NCBI RefSeq assembly: GCF_963576615.1
Contig: NC_088711.1
Span: 4,588,001 to 4,652,000, forward strand
Source: Watersipora subatra
Taxonomy: Eukaryota > Bryozoa > Gymnolaemata > Cheilostomatida > Watersiporidae
Direction of reading: 5' to 3'
Length of the DNA stretch: 64,000 bases
Every line of letters begins with the position of its first letter. Within the stretch, counting starts at the first letter, position 1. This document shows positions 27,301-42,300 of this stretch, one piece after another. The notes under the pieces were generated by a model. The model did no database searches. It saw only the letters and a program-made list of their open reading frames with translations, and was not told where the DNA came from. Made by a program: the position numbers and the translations under genes.

Positions 27301-30300
27301 TAATAAGATCCATGCACTAGGAAAAAAATACAATCGAACGCTGAAATCAGATTCTTACTATCTGTCAAGAGAAACAATTCTCAAGTGATTGTAATCTTAC
27401 CCAAAAAAGTTTAGGGATTAGAGTCAAGCAACCAGGAGCTCCAACACAGAGATGTCTGAGTAATTAATATACAATTCCTGTATCTAGGGCTCTCAGCACT
27501 AATCTGAGATAAACATAGATCTAGAATAAAGGGTAGTGCAGTTTTTTTTCATCAGATTAAACAAAAAGTTCCAATCTTATCAACTTCAAGCTTTATACAA
27601 GTAAAAATAAAGGAATCTAGGTTAGGCTTGTACCTGATCTTTTTGAGTTCACCGATGTCTGCTGTCTCAATTACAAACTCATCTGTTTGGCCACTTTCAA
27701 ACTTGTCACGTTTGTTGTCAACTGTAGCCTTGAGGAGACATTTGCCTGAAATATAATTTACCTAATTACTTTTTTGAGTGATTACACCCTTCACTACCAA
27801 CTGTATGCGCATAGCAATAGGATTCTAAGAGGCGCAGCTAGAATACAAATATACGATTCATAGATGTATTCCAGCATATGGGTTCAAGCATAGATACAAC
27901 TATGCTTCAATGGATGTGATCAGAAGATGCTCTGATGTATTTTACATCTTTTGTGTAATTTTTATAGCTGCTTATTCGATGAGATGATAACAAGTAGATG
28001 TAACTGGCTGGCACCTCATGAAACAGTCTGAGATCTGGTTTACCATGGCAGATAATTGATACAATTCAATATCAACTGGCTGGCACCTTATGAACATTAT
28101 ATATAACTGGCTGGCACCTCATGAAACAGTCTGAGATCTGGTTTACCATGGCAGATAATTGATACAATTCAATATCAACTGGCTGGCACCTTATGAACAT
28201 TATATATAACTGGCTGGCACCTCATGAAACAGTCTGACATCTGGTTTACCAAGTGTTTATGCGCTTATATATCTGAGCGAATTAGCCACAAACTCATGAG
28301 CGATTCTCATGATTCAATTCTAACAGCAAATCAATTATCAATTCAATAATTCATGGATAGAATTCTCACAGGCTCAGTCTCACAGGCTCAGTCTCACAGG
28401 CTCAGTCTCACAGGCTCAGTCTCACAGGCTCAGTCTCACAGGCTCAGTCTCACAGGCTCAGTCTCACAGGCTCAGTCTCACAGGCTCAGTCTCACAGGCT
28501 CAGTCTCACAGGCTCAGTCTCACAGGCTCAGTCTCACAGGCTCAGTCTCCACAGGCTCAGTCTCACAGGCTCAGTCTCACAGGCTCAGTCTCACAGGCTC
28601 AGTCTCACAGGCTCAGTCTCACAGGCTCAGTCTCACAGGCTCAGTCTCACAGGCTCAGTCTCACAGGCTCAGTCTCACAGGCTCAGTCTCACAGGCTCAG
28701 TCTCACAGGCTCAGTCTCACAGGCTCAGTCTCACAGGCTCAGTCTCACAGGCTCAGTCTCACATGCTCAGTCTCACAGGCTCAGTCTCACAGGCTCAGTC
28801 TCACAGGCTCAGTCTCACAGGCTCAGTCTCACAGGCTCAGTCTCACAGGCTCAGTCTCACAGGCTCAGTCTCACAGGCTCAGTCTCACAGGCTCAGTCTC
28901 ACAGGCTCAGTCTCACAGGCTCAGTCTCACAGGCTCAGTCTCACAGGCTCAGTCTCACAGGCTCAGTCTCCAGCCCACAAAGGAGAGTTAGTAAGTGAAC
29001 CTGTAGTAAGGAATGGTTAGGAAGAAGAGGGACATGCTCAATCTATGGAAGACAAAACTAACATACAATAGCAGATGTCAAAGAGTGCGAACTCGCACTG
29101 TGGAGAGGCAACTTCTGATGATATAAAGGTCTACAGACAACAATAACTATACCTTGGTTATTTCTATACTGGATACGCAACCAGTAGACATCTGCTTGTG
29201 TGCGCAGCAGGCAGTAATCAGTCAAAATTGTTAAACCAATAGCGTGAAGCATTGCAAATATGGTGCACATCTGCAGTAGGTTTAACATAATGAACTCATG
29301 CATGAATATGTGAACATCTAGATCACATGCAATATTACGATTAAATATTACTGGGAACTAACTCATAGTACCTAACACTGAACTTACAAGAAAGGCAAGC
29401 AGTAAAATGTGTTGGTAAAAACTATGATGAAGTAAAAATACAATGTGAGTTCCGGTAGCTGAGATCCAATCGGCTAATTGCGATGGTTTGAGGATGACAG
29501 TATGAGCTAGTGCAATGTAATATCAGGAAGTTTTATGATGAAACTAAATGAATGCCCGTGAAAATTGTGTATAAAAAATGTTAATGTTGCAGCAGAAGCT
29601 CGCTGTATTCAGAGTTTATGAGTGGGTAATAAAAAAGTAGCGCAGAAAACTTATTCTTTTAAACTTCATATCATGAAAAAAGTGTTTTGGTACAGCTCAA
29701 ATAAATTAAAAAATAAACTTTCTTTGTCTGATACTGAGACTGACCGAATAGAGCGAGAATGTAGAAGCAATTCCTACTACAGATAATATATTTGTCCACA
29801 TGAGAAGTATTTAGCTGCTTTTACAGATTTACCGAAACCGTAAATAGGAGTGAACCGACACATTTGAAATTGAATCGGCACATTTGAAAACTACAAATTT
29901 AAAAAATTGGTGCGAGTAAAAACATTAGCTTTTACAAATATTTTACAAAAACAACAACTGCAACAAAGTAGTATCAACTAATAATTAAAAGAGCACATTT
30001 GCGAAAGGATATACAGTATATGGCAAGAGCAATGGGAATGATAAGACAGCTTAGCCTTGTGGTTAAACGCTCTTTTTAGTAAACTTGCGATATGAATGTC
30101 GTGAGTTCAAATCCACTACGAAGGTGATTTTTTATTGTTTAAAGTTTATTGCTATAACTGGACAGACGAATGACAAACAAACATTGAGATTAATATATAT
30201 AAATTACAGAGAGCAAACCTTGTCATAGGGTTTCAAACAGGGCTCAATGTGTTTGAGACAAAAACAGTACAGCAAACATTCAACTAACTCCACATGTGAT

Positions 30301-33300
30301 AGTGCTTTCAGAATAAGGTAGTTATGATAGTGCTCTTAGAATAAGGTAGTTGTGATAGTGCTCTTAGAATAAGGTAGTTGTGATAGTGTTCTTAGAATAA
30401 GGTAGTTATGATAGTGCTCTCAGAATAAGGTAGTTGTGATAATGCTCTCAGAATAAGGTAGTTGTGATAGTGCTCTCAGAATAAGGTAGTTATGATAGTG
30501 CTCTCATAATAAGGCAGTTGTGATAGTGCTCTCAGAATAAGGTAGTTGTGATAGTGCTCTCAGAATAAGGTAGTTGTGATAGTGCTCTCAGGATGAGGTA
30601 GTTGTGATAGTACTCTCAGAATAAGGTAGTTGTGATAGTGCTCTCAGAATAAGGTAGTTGTGATAGTGCTCTCAGAATAAGGTAGTTGTGATAGTGCTCT
30701 CATAATAAGGTAGTTGTGATAGTGCTCTCAGAATAAGGTAGTTGTGATAGTGCTCTCAGAATAAGGTAGTTGTTACATTCATCTTATGAACATCACACAA
30801 AAATTTTTTAAAGCGTTCAAAGATGTGTTAAGAATGAACAAGATAATATTTTAATGTTGCTGTGCAAAATGGAGGAGCCAGCAAAACAGGTCATGCTAAC
30901 TAGTTGGGAATTTCTGAAAAGTAAATCTTGAATGCCAAAATGAGCAAAAAGCAAAAATGGAGACCAAAAACACTTGTTCGAGTCCATAGCAAGTGTTTCT
31001 AGCAATGCCCAATTTGAGCAAATGGTGATGCAGTTGTCTGAAGAGCTAGTGATGTTCTGCATAGAGTCTAGTGGTCTCACTCCTTGTGTGATTCAACAGA
31101 GGCAATGCAGCGTAAAACACAGGATTCAGTTTTAGACCAGAGAGGAGCGTTTTGGGAGAACATATAGAGATTGTATAGAAAAACTACAGTGTCCAAGAAC
31201 CTAAACCAACACTAAACGGTTCTCACCTGTGTCGTCATCTTCTCCAAAAAGGTAGATATAGACATTGGCATCTGTACCTGATCCCATCTTGTCTCCAGTC
31301 ACCACATAGATATGGTAGGTCTGAAGTGCGGCTGCCACAAAAGTTTTAACAATTATTAGTTGTCATTTTTCAAAGATAGAGTTGGGCCAAAGTACTTTTC
31401 AAATTATTTGTAAACACCTGCGTCTTGAGGAGTTCAAATCTGAACTCAATTAGTTTGCTGAAATCAGTGATTTAACTAAAAATTACATGGTTATAATAAT
31501 TAATCTGAACAATATCAAAAGGTTTTTAAAATCTTTCAAAAATGTTCGCTAAGTTAGGACCAGGGTATGCGCAACCTGTTACCTTCAGAGCGTATTATCA
31601 TCATAGAACTATCTTCTTTAAAATTATAATCATAATGAGTCTGAAGTCTACGACTTCAGCAGTCACATATAACCTTATATTTTCCAACGACAAACAGAAT
31701 GACTAGTTATTATTCTAACATTCATTGTGGAAATTTTAAAACAACTTCATGCTATACTATAGACTTAAAAAACAATCAGACACACAAATATAAGCTTTTT
31801 CAAATAATAAAAATATGCTCGCTAACATTACACTGTAATTGTACTAATTGCTATTGGTTGAAATATTAAACGATTCACTAAACTAGGTGTGAGGTAAGGA
31901 CAATGAAATCCTCATGACATTAGCATATGAGATGAGCAAAAGGATAAGTTGGCTAAACTCATTTATGGGCTGTTTGTTTTCATTAGGAAGACTGAAAGTA
32001 AGTACGGACTAGTGAGGTTGAAATGTAATCACAAGTACCTTTAGTTTCCAAAGCAACTTCGTCTCTGATTGCTTTAGCTCCTTTGCTGCCAAACCTGGCC
32101 TTTAGACTCGGATCAACGGGTACCAAAGTTCGCATGATTTGCCCGTCATCTTCATCAGTGGCCAACCATCGTTGGCAGGGAAAGAAATACGTTTGCTTAG
32201 CGAGAGTGTCTTCAACCTAAATTAAATTAAAAAGGTACATCAGGGACACGGGCCAGCTAGCAACAAGAGTGTTTTGGTCCAGGAAAATGAGCTAGACTAC
32301 TAGATGTTATAATCAGTTTGGTAATAGTAGGTTCAAAATTACATACACAATTGTGATAAGCACGCTGGTGCACTTTATTAGCAATGGATCGCTCACAGAA
32401 GATACAGAGATTTGCCAAATTTTTTGTTTAGGGTAATTGAAAATCTGTCAACTGAACTGAAATTTTATTTATCCCCTTAGGACAAACACTAAGATGAGTG
32501 TGACAAAAACGATAAAATTTGCCTATCAGATACAAAGAGTTGTCACACTCACGCTTATTAAAATCTGTGTGTGCATGTGCGCACACACAGATTTTAATAA
32601 GATTAACGCATCACTAATTAGTTCAATAATTATGGATTAACGCATCACACAATAAGATTCCTCGCATAACTTAATAAGAGCCGTGTCCTACATCTGAAGC
32701 CAGCTTGTGACGTTATGTTACATGCAATGATCAGGCGTGCTAGTTAATAACCGAGAGTATTTTCCTAAGCACTTCAACCTGCCTGTTTTAATGTAATTAA
32801 TATGTGCGCTGTTATTAATTTCAGATGGTTAGTTGGACACATAGCTTAATGGGTTGGCTCGTCTGTCAGCAGACCTAAAGGTTCTGAATTCAAAGCCTCT
32901 GCAAAGCAGATTTTTTGTACCTAAAAGTTTATCGCTATAACTGGACATACGAATGACAGACAGAAAGACAGACAAACACTGAGATTTATATATATATACA
33001 TTTAGATCAAGCTGTGTTACGATTGGTCTCATGTGGCTCACCTTAGAAACTAAAAATCAACCGGCTGCAGAAAAGAAGACTATCACCTATTGAGCCTGAG
33101 GCTTAAAATTTTGAATAATAATAGTACTAGTAATAATAATAGTGCTAGTAATAATAATAGTACTAGTAATAATAATAGTACTAGTAATAATAATAGTACT
33201 AGTAATAATAATAGTGCTAGTAATAATAATAGTACTAGTAATAATAGTAGTACTAGTAATAATAATAGCACTAGTAATAATAGTAGCACTAGTAATAATA

Positions 33301-36300
33301 ATAGTACTAGTAATAATAATAGTGCTAGTAATAATAGTAGTACTAGTAATAATAATAGTACTAGTAATAATAATAGTACTAGTAATAATAGTAGTACTAG
33401 TAATAATAATAGTACTAGTAATAATAATAGTACTAGTAATAATAATAGTGCTAGTAATAATAATAGTACTAGTAATAATAATAGTACTAGTAATAATAAT
33501 AGTACTAGTAATAATAGTAGTACTAGTAATAATAATAGTGCTAGTAATAATAATAGTACTAGTAATAATAGTAGTACTAGTAATAATAATAGTACTAGTA
33601 ATAATAATAGTACTAGTAATAATAATAGTACTAGTAATAATAATAGTGCTAGTAATAATAATAGTACTAGTAATAATAATAGTACTAGTAATAATAATAG
33701 TACTAGTAATAATAGTAGTACTAGTAATAATAATAGTGCTAGTAATAATAATAGTACTAGTAATAATAGTAGTACTAGTAATAATAATAGTACTAGTAAT
33801 AATAATAGTGCTAGTAATAATAGTAGTACTAGTAATAATAATAGTACTAGTAATAATAATAGTACTAGTAATAATAGTAGTACTAGTAATAATAATAGTA
33901 CTAGTAATAATAATAGTAATAGTAATAATAATAGTACTAGTAATAATAATAGTACTAGTAATAATAGTAGTACTAGTAATAATAATAGTACTAGTAATAA
34001 TAATAGTGCTAGTAATAATAATAGTACTAGTAATAATAATAGTACTAGTAATAATAGTAGTACTAGTAATAATAATAGTACTAGTAATAATAATAGTAAT
34101 AGTAATAATAATAGTACTAGTAATAATAGTAGTACTAGTAATAATAATAGTACTAGTAATAATAATAGTACTAGTAATAATAATAGTACTAGTAATAATA
34201 ATAGTGCTAGTAATAATAATAGTACTAGTAATAATAATAGTACTAGTAATAATAGTAGTACTAGTAATAATAATAGTACTAGTAATAATAATAGTACTAG
34301 TAATAATAATAGCACTAGTAATAATAATAGTACTAGTAATAATAATAGTACTAGTAATATTTCTATGTAAGCACCAGTAGCGACATTTATTAATCAACTC
34401 CAAATGGTTTTAAAAAACTGGTCAATTGTATCTAAAACAAATACAGAAAAACGATAGTTCATACTTGAACATAATCCAGAAACCAAGCACCTCCACCGCC
34501 TTTATTGTCATGCCAGATCTTTAATTTTTTCAGCGGTCCCAAGTTGACGGCTGTCACTTTAAAGACATCTTCCTAAAAAAACAAACAAAAGAATACTTAG
34601 CCCACTCTATAATCTTTCGGATGCCGCCACGTGCTGCCGCATGATGCCACATGCTGAATGATGGTCTTATTCCTACCGTTTTGCGCTCAAACTTGTTGAC
34701 ATTGTTGGAGTCCTGAAGCTGCCTTTCTCCGCTGTCTCCCTTCTCGCCAGTCATTGTGATGAAAACATTAGCATCAGTACCAGCGCCCCAGACATCGCCT
34801 GTCATCACCTTCACTACGTAGTTGACCTCTAAAAGCAGACTTTACCATTACTTCCGCATGCTATAGATACTATTAGATATCGTGGTATCATGAAGGCTGG
34901 GCTTACAGCGATTGATTAACCTCAAGGATTGTGGTCTCAACTGTATTCTATATGTTCTTACCTTGCAAGCCGCCTACCAGAGGTTTGCCTGACTCATCAG
35001 TAGCAATGAGCTCTCTAACAATCTTCCCATCATCTTCGCTGCGAGCGAGCCAGCGTTTGCAAATGAACCAATAGTCCTCAGTGACGAGCTCCTCTACCAC
35101 TTCGTCACTTTCCCGAGGTAGCTTCTCGTCTGCTAGCAAGACCGAATTAGACCTCTCATACTTGCGTGACAGAGACTTCTTTCTAGCCTTGGTTCGATCC
35201 AGAGACTCGCTACTTTCTCGCCTTGTTAGCATAGCCTTGGAGCCTGCAAAACAACCAGCACTTACTTTTTAATTTGTTCTATGATACACTATGTTCCCCG
35301 CACTGCCAAGGCTCTTGAATATTTGAAGTGACCTGCCAGGTTAGACTGCTACGTACTTCGCTATTATCAGACACACAAAACCAATTTAAAGTAAAAGTTT
35401 GCCACTGATATGCATCATTTACTGCATGTCTGCGCTCTTGCTCTCTAACTTCTGCTTTACCTTATCTTCTGCTTTGTTTGCGTTTTTCATCTAGCACTCT
35501 GCAGAAATACCAAGAGGTCTTGCAGTTTTTTTTATTTTTTGTGATACCGCAATAATGATTTGAAGTACAAATTTTAGCTATCATTTTCATAACATTTTTA
35601 AAATGCTGTAGAGCCCACATTTTAGGTATAAAATTATACATGCATGAGCTTAGATAACGCAATAGAGCTCTTAATCATGTATCAGACTTGACATTTTAAT
35701 AGGTTCATTGTGAATTTTTTTATCGTTTTTTATATACAAGTTCATGAGACTTATTTTTCTTCAGCTAAAATTGTACCAAAACAGACGAATCAGCCAAGCT
35801 TGCTCACTGTAAGTAATATAATTGTCATTGAAACTATCCACAACCATAAACACGAACAGACAACTCCATATGGGCTATTTTCATCAGATATTCTTTAATT
35901 TTTTTGTATCATCTGTAGTAGTTCTAAAACAAGTTTAGTGAAAAAACTCTTGCTCCAAAGTAGATTTACAAGAAACATATAGGAACTTATGCATGGAAAA
36001 ATCAACTTCTCCATGAAATTCATTTTACCTTTTCTCTGAAGGGTCTTCTTTCCTTTAGTCCTATCGCCAATAGGAGTGCCAGAACGAGACCGAGACCTGT
36101 CTGTCATGATTTCATCTTCACTGTCAAAGTCTAAAAGTCTCCTCGAGTCTGACTCGTCTGAATATCTACAAGGTTGAGCAACTCTATCTTGACACATCAT
36201 TACCTGAACTCACATATGCATACACAGAGATGCAGGGTTTCTTATCACCTAACAACGCGTAGTCAAGTCACTAAGTGAATTGACTACTAAGTGCCGACCA

Positions 36301-39300
36301 TCGTATATGAATAAGTAAACTAGCTTTCTAGAATTTTAAAGGAAGAGATATTTAGACAAATTTCAAGTTTTCCAAATTTGTAGACAGTAAAAACAAAGGC
36401 TTAAAAAAGCACTTACACATCACTAGACGGGCCTCTGCTAGATCCTCGTTCTTTTTTCCTAGCTCGAGAGTCACGTCGGAGAAGCTCAGGAGATTTTGCT
36501 CTTAGATTCTTCTTAACAGCTCGTCGCTTAGATTTTCTGGTAGGATGCCTTTGAATGAGCAGCTTCTCGAGAAACCATCCGGCGAACCTTCCATAGCCAT
36601 CATGACCAATACGTATTTTCTGGAGTGGCCCGATGTCCTTGGCTTCAATCTAAGAAACGCAGCAACTATTTTGAATTGATCATTTTTCTCACTCAAGGAT
36701 AAACAAATAGTTGTAAATACCAAAACGCCACTGAATATCATCAGTAATACAGAGTGATAACGACTCAGAGGAAGAACAAAGAGAAAACTGGTATGACGGG
36801 ATGGAACATTGAGAGGACAATTACAGGTACTCCTCGGGGTACTGTGCAGATGTCACACGCATGCATCACAGTAGTGATAAAATAGTAGAGTGAGTGGAAT
36901 GCTAATTAAATATATGAGAGACTCGAGTTTGACATAAAGTAACAAGTAGGTGCTGAAGGAGTTACAACTTATAAATATGCCAACATTTGCAGCTATTTGT
37001 GTTTCAACTTCACCTGGATGGTCACAGGAATATGTTAGAACTGCAGCATGAACACAGGTAAAAAGTGTTAAGCGAGTTTGTACAGCTTACCGTAAACTCA
37101 ATGCAGCGCAGATGTGGCTATAAGATACCTGAGCTCTAAATTCTGTGCATACAACAGACGTGTATATATCATTTGTACTTATCTAGAAAATTGCCTTGTA
37201 TACTAGAGACTTTTCATGAGATCTCATACTATCCTAGCATATCAATGCTCTTACTGCATAGTTCACTCCAAGAGTCACAGTATCAATGTGGCTAAACAAT
37301 CCTTTGTAATGCACCCTTATGCAACTCATCTTTATACAGTAAACACACCCCTACTTAACCCCCGCTCTGCAATACACCCCTGTTCAGTTTACTACTATAC
37401 AATAAACACACCCCTACTTAACCACCACTCTGTAACACACTCCTGTTCAGATCACTACTATACAATAAATTCACCCCTACTTGACCACCACCCTGTAACA
37501 CACCCCTGTTCAGTTTACTACTATACAATAAACACACCCCTACTTAACCACCACTCTGTAACACACTCCTGTTCAGATCACTACTATACAATAAATACAC
37601 CCCTACTTGACCACCACCCTGTAACACACCCCTGTTTAGTTTACTACTATACAATAAATATACCAAGTTTTAATGCAACATTACATAATGCACCTCATTT
37701 AATTCACTACTAAAAAAATACAACTCATTTCATTTCACCAACATTTAATAGACTTTCTATTCAACAGAGTTGAACTTGGTGTACCACATACTAAGGGAGT
37801 AACAGAAGCTTACAGCGCGCTATCAAATACCCTACAAATCCACCCCTATCATATAGGTCTCTGTTCATCACGTCACTAGTTGTAATACATAGCCATTAGC
37901 CATTCTGTTCTAATTGAAACTTTCATTTCAATATTTGAAACTATAATTTTAAGTAACTCGAAGGGTTACTGACTGAAAATTAAAATTTTTATTTTACAAA
38001 GTAGAGAAGTTTTTTATCATTTGATATTTTATTTGTTGTTTTAGGTGATCTGACTGCCAAGATGTTTCAACATAAAATTTGGTGAAACTTTATCGCGATT
38101 AGAACCCTCAGAAAAAAAGGACGTCCCAAAAAATGACGCCAGTAGTCGTGTTTCCTGTTAGTCTTTATCGTTATGACATTGACTATAGCGTTGAAGTGTT
38201 AACGTTTTTTTTGACATACATATCATTTTGTATTTGCTGATTATTGTTAGAATAAAACTTCAAATATAGCTTCAGGTACATTTTTATACATGTTTCAAAT
38301 AATTTTAATGATACGTCGGTTAGAAATTGTCTCTTTTTTCCTCTAAATGCGGAACCTATACTATTCAAGATACTCCCGGCAAAACAAAAAATTGCGATTC
38401 TAAAATATTAAAAATAATCATGCAAATTAATTTTTAAATACTATTTTTACGAAAAAGGAACATAGATAAAAAAATTGCCACTGTGCTCAACACACTTTCA
38501 CACTTGACACGAATGTTGCTATCAACACACTTTCACACTTGACATCTATATTGCTGTTCACATGTTTTTACACTCAATGCCTGCTTATTATTCTTGCAAG
38601 TATTTCCCAGTAGTACCTTGAACTTGTCCTCCTGACCGCGCTCAAAATTGTCTGTCCTATTACGCAGTTTATACTCCTCGGTCTTCCCATCTTCTCCATA
38701 CATTTGAATGAACACATTGGCATCTGTGCCAGCAGAGGTCATATCTCCAGTCCATACCGTAATCTCATATGGTATGCCTAAATATGGTATGCCAATGATA
38801 ATAGCCGGAATCTATACCAGAATTTCATATCAAATGCCTATACGATTCATGTTATAAGCCTTATCAGTTCATGTTATAAGCCTGTAAGGCGTCACATATC
38901 GTCTCTTTATCTAGTTTTTCAATGGATAGTTCCAGAAGTGCTGGTAGTTGCAGCAACCTCCAAAATATTTTGGTTTTATTCATTCGCTGAGCTGACCTAT
39001 GCACAGGCACACTTTATCTAGAATACGCTTGGAAAACTGTTCATACGAATATCTGAATTATTTGCCTTTTCAGTGAATACAGCAAAAAGGGAGCTAACCA
39101 CAACACTTAATTCAGAAAAATGAAAGTTTCAATATAATATTATATAATATAATATTACAATACATTAGGCTTCCAGGCCATTTGCCTCGGTGTTCCTATC
39201 TGAACACAAATATGTTTTTTAAAATGCTTCTTTTCTTCAGCATCAAGGGCAGTAAGCGCTGTCAAATAAAGACTCATAGTTACATACATTTTGTTTTTTC

Positions 39301-42300
39301 TGTGATATCTGTAGGCTCCAATTCAATCTCTGTTTTACCGTCCTCCTCGTCTTCAGCGAGCCATCGGTGCATAGCAAACCTATAGCTCTCTCCGTGAGAA
39401 GGCACATCTATGACAAGGTCATCAATAAACCAGCCTGCGCCGATTCCTGAACCATCATGCCCGAATCTTATTTTCTTTATCTAAAGCAAGAGTTGAAGTG
39501 AGTGATATGAGTGCATATAGCAATGCCTACAATGATAGCACAAGTTAACACAATTGGATTGAAAGAAGGATATCACTGCTCTTATAAAGAACATCCAGCT
39601 GATAGGGAAAATAATGCTGTTCATAAACATCATGTGGTACTATGAGTCCGCGCAACTAACTCGTGTGACCATGCTCCTGTCCTTATTAGCAACAGTACTA
39701 ATAACAGTACTAGTGACAGTACTAGCGACAGGACTAGTCACAGTACTAGCGACAATACTAGTAACAGTACTAGCGACAGTACTAATGACTTTATTAGTGG
39801 CAGTACTAGTGACACAACTATCGACTAGACTAGTCACAGTACTAGTGGCAGTACTAGTGGCAGTACTAGCGACGGTACTAGCGACGGTACTAGCGACGGC
39901 ACTAGCAACAGTACTAGTGACACTACTAGTGACGGCACTAGCAACAAGCTCTCCACATAGTAAACTTTTGCATTCAGAAACTGTTAACGCTTTCTGTCCC
40001 AGATAATAATAACAACATTTAATTTAGCGCTTCAACAGGCCATTGTGATTAAGCCCGGGCCAAGATATCTTTATAATGCTTAAATTGAGAGCTTTAGAGA
40101 GAAGAGCTTAAGATAAACTGGCTGGCATATCTATCAAATAGTCTTATATACGCAGTCAGAAAAGGACTTGATAAAATGTCTAGATGTGTTAGTCAAATCA
40201 AAGGTACCCAGCTGTGAAACTTGATAAACAAAAAGCCTTATGACTTATACCTTAAAAATACAATTATTATTGATTTGTGAACACTGTAAATAGAATTGTG
40301 CAAAATTGCATATACATAATGAAACAACTTCTGCATGGATGCTAGAAAGGATGAGATTTCGTTATAGGATGAGCTACCGGCAGCCGATCCATCAATACGG
40401 CGGAGAGTGCGAGTAAGGAAAGAGGGTTATCTGCAGTACCTTGCCAATGTCTGTAGCCTGTAGACTGAACTTATCGACTCGGCCTTGCTCAAACTTATTG
40501 GATGTGTTCTCTGTACTCCTGAGCTGCATCACTCCTGTGTCACCATTCTCACCAAATATCTAAACATCACGAAATAGTTATATTTGTACTCTAATCAGAA
40601 GGCAATATTTCAACTTTATCAAAGCAGTAATAATATCAATTATGAAAATAATGTAAGGGAAAAGTTTTTACAAACAGCAGTTTTACCTCGTAGATTCTCT
40701 GAATACAAAATAGTTGGCAGAAAATGATTTTATTTAAAATAAAAGTTTAGTTTGTTGCACAAATTTGATCAGCTAAAACAGCGCAGCTAAAACAAATAGG
40801 TGAAGTTGATTATCAGGCAGCCAATATGGCTACTAGCCCAAATATAGCACACCAGATATAGCACACCAGATATAACACACCAGATATAGCACACCAGATA
40901 TAGCACACCAGATATAACACACCAGATATAGCACACCAGATATAACACACCCGATATATCACATCATATATAAACACCAGATATAACACATCAGATACAA
41001 CACATCAGATATAACACACCAGATAAAGCACACCAGATATAACACACCAGACATAACACACTAGATACAACACATCAGATATAACACACCAGATATAATA
41101 CACCAGATATAATAGCCTACATCAGATATAACACACCAGATATAATATACCAAGTATAATACATCAGATATAACACACCATATACAACACTACATAACAC
41201 ATAAGATGTTATATCTAGTACATTATATCTTATGTGTTATGATGTAACACAAGCTGTAAAGTCATGATTTACCAGCTGTAAATAGAATAGAGACACATTA
41301 GTGTATATAGCCTGGGTAACACCTCCTGGCTGCACTCAAATAGGACTGTGTGTGTGTTCATGTGTGTATGTATGTGTATCTGGTCTGGTATGTTACATCT
41401 GGTATGTTATATTTGGTGTGTTATATCTGCTGTGTTGCATCTGGTGTGTTATATCTGGTGTGTTATATCTATGATGTTATATCTAGTACATTATATCCTA
41501 GATATAACACACCAGATATAACACACCAGATGTAACACAGCAGATATAACATACCAGATGAAACATACCAGACCAGATACACATACATACACACATGAAC
41601 ACACACACAGTCCTATTTGAGTGCAGCCAGGAGGTGTTACCCAGGCTGCATATAAAGCTCGCCATAAATTTGTCCACAAAATATATGAATGACAAGTTAA
41701 AACAGTTATTAGGCCCAAGAAATCAAAAGCCTAAAGTCTCTACCTTCAAATGGGCATTAGCATCGGTGCCAGCATTTTTCACATCACCCGTCTTTATAGC
41801 CACATTGTATGAAGTAGTGGAAAGGAGTTGCGAGCCCCCGGTAGTTATCTCTCTCACAATAAGGCCATCATCCTCATCAACTGCCAGCCATCGGTTGCAT
41901 GTAAATGTCTGGGTGTATTTGTCGGTGCCTTCTTGCTTTACAGTCACCTTCTCAAGAAACCAGCCAGCACCTGGATGCTTACCATCATGCCCGATGCGTA
42001 TCTTGGATAGTTTCTTTAACGTGACAGCTTCGAATGTGAAAATATCCGTCTGGAATAAAATAATATGTCTAACAAAATAAATTAAGAAGACATTAATATA
42101 TGTAATTTAGAATGTGTTTGAGAATTACAAATATGTATATTAAAAACATGTAGAATATTTGGTTGCAAGAAATATCATATTATCTTTTTAAGTCTCATAA
42201 AAATGACTGTTTTAAAAGTAGTATATCTAAAACTCAAAGAAGAATTAGCATATACAAAAACATCTGTCTCACCTTTTGCAGACATAATAATATTTGACAG

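Noticed and set aside
28353..29020. 212-codon [12 protein letters not shown] repeat ORF
   Set aside because: Translation of the 14-bp satellite; the frame cycles through all three phases of the unit.
30045..30120. Possible tRNA gene
   Set aside because: A and B box likeness only; no consistent cloverleaf, and a SINE tail shared with three other copies follows.
33083..34403. Four ORFs of 410-438 codons on both strands (poly-Leu/Val, Ile/Thr, NNNSTS)
   Set aside because: They are only translations of the 18-bp satellite, which has no stop in several frames; no unique sequence, domain or splice support.
37216..37713. 165-codon plus-strand ORF ([16 protein letters not shown] type)
   Set aside because: Translation of the 60-bp repeat; period is a multiple of three.
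39614..40006. 130-codon plus-strand ORF rich in Val/Thr/Leu
   Set aside because: Translation of the 12-bp ACTAGTGACAGT repeat.
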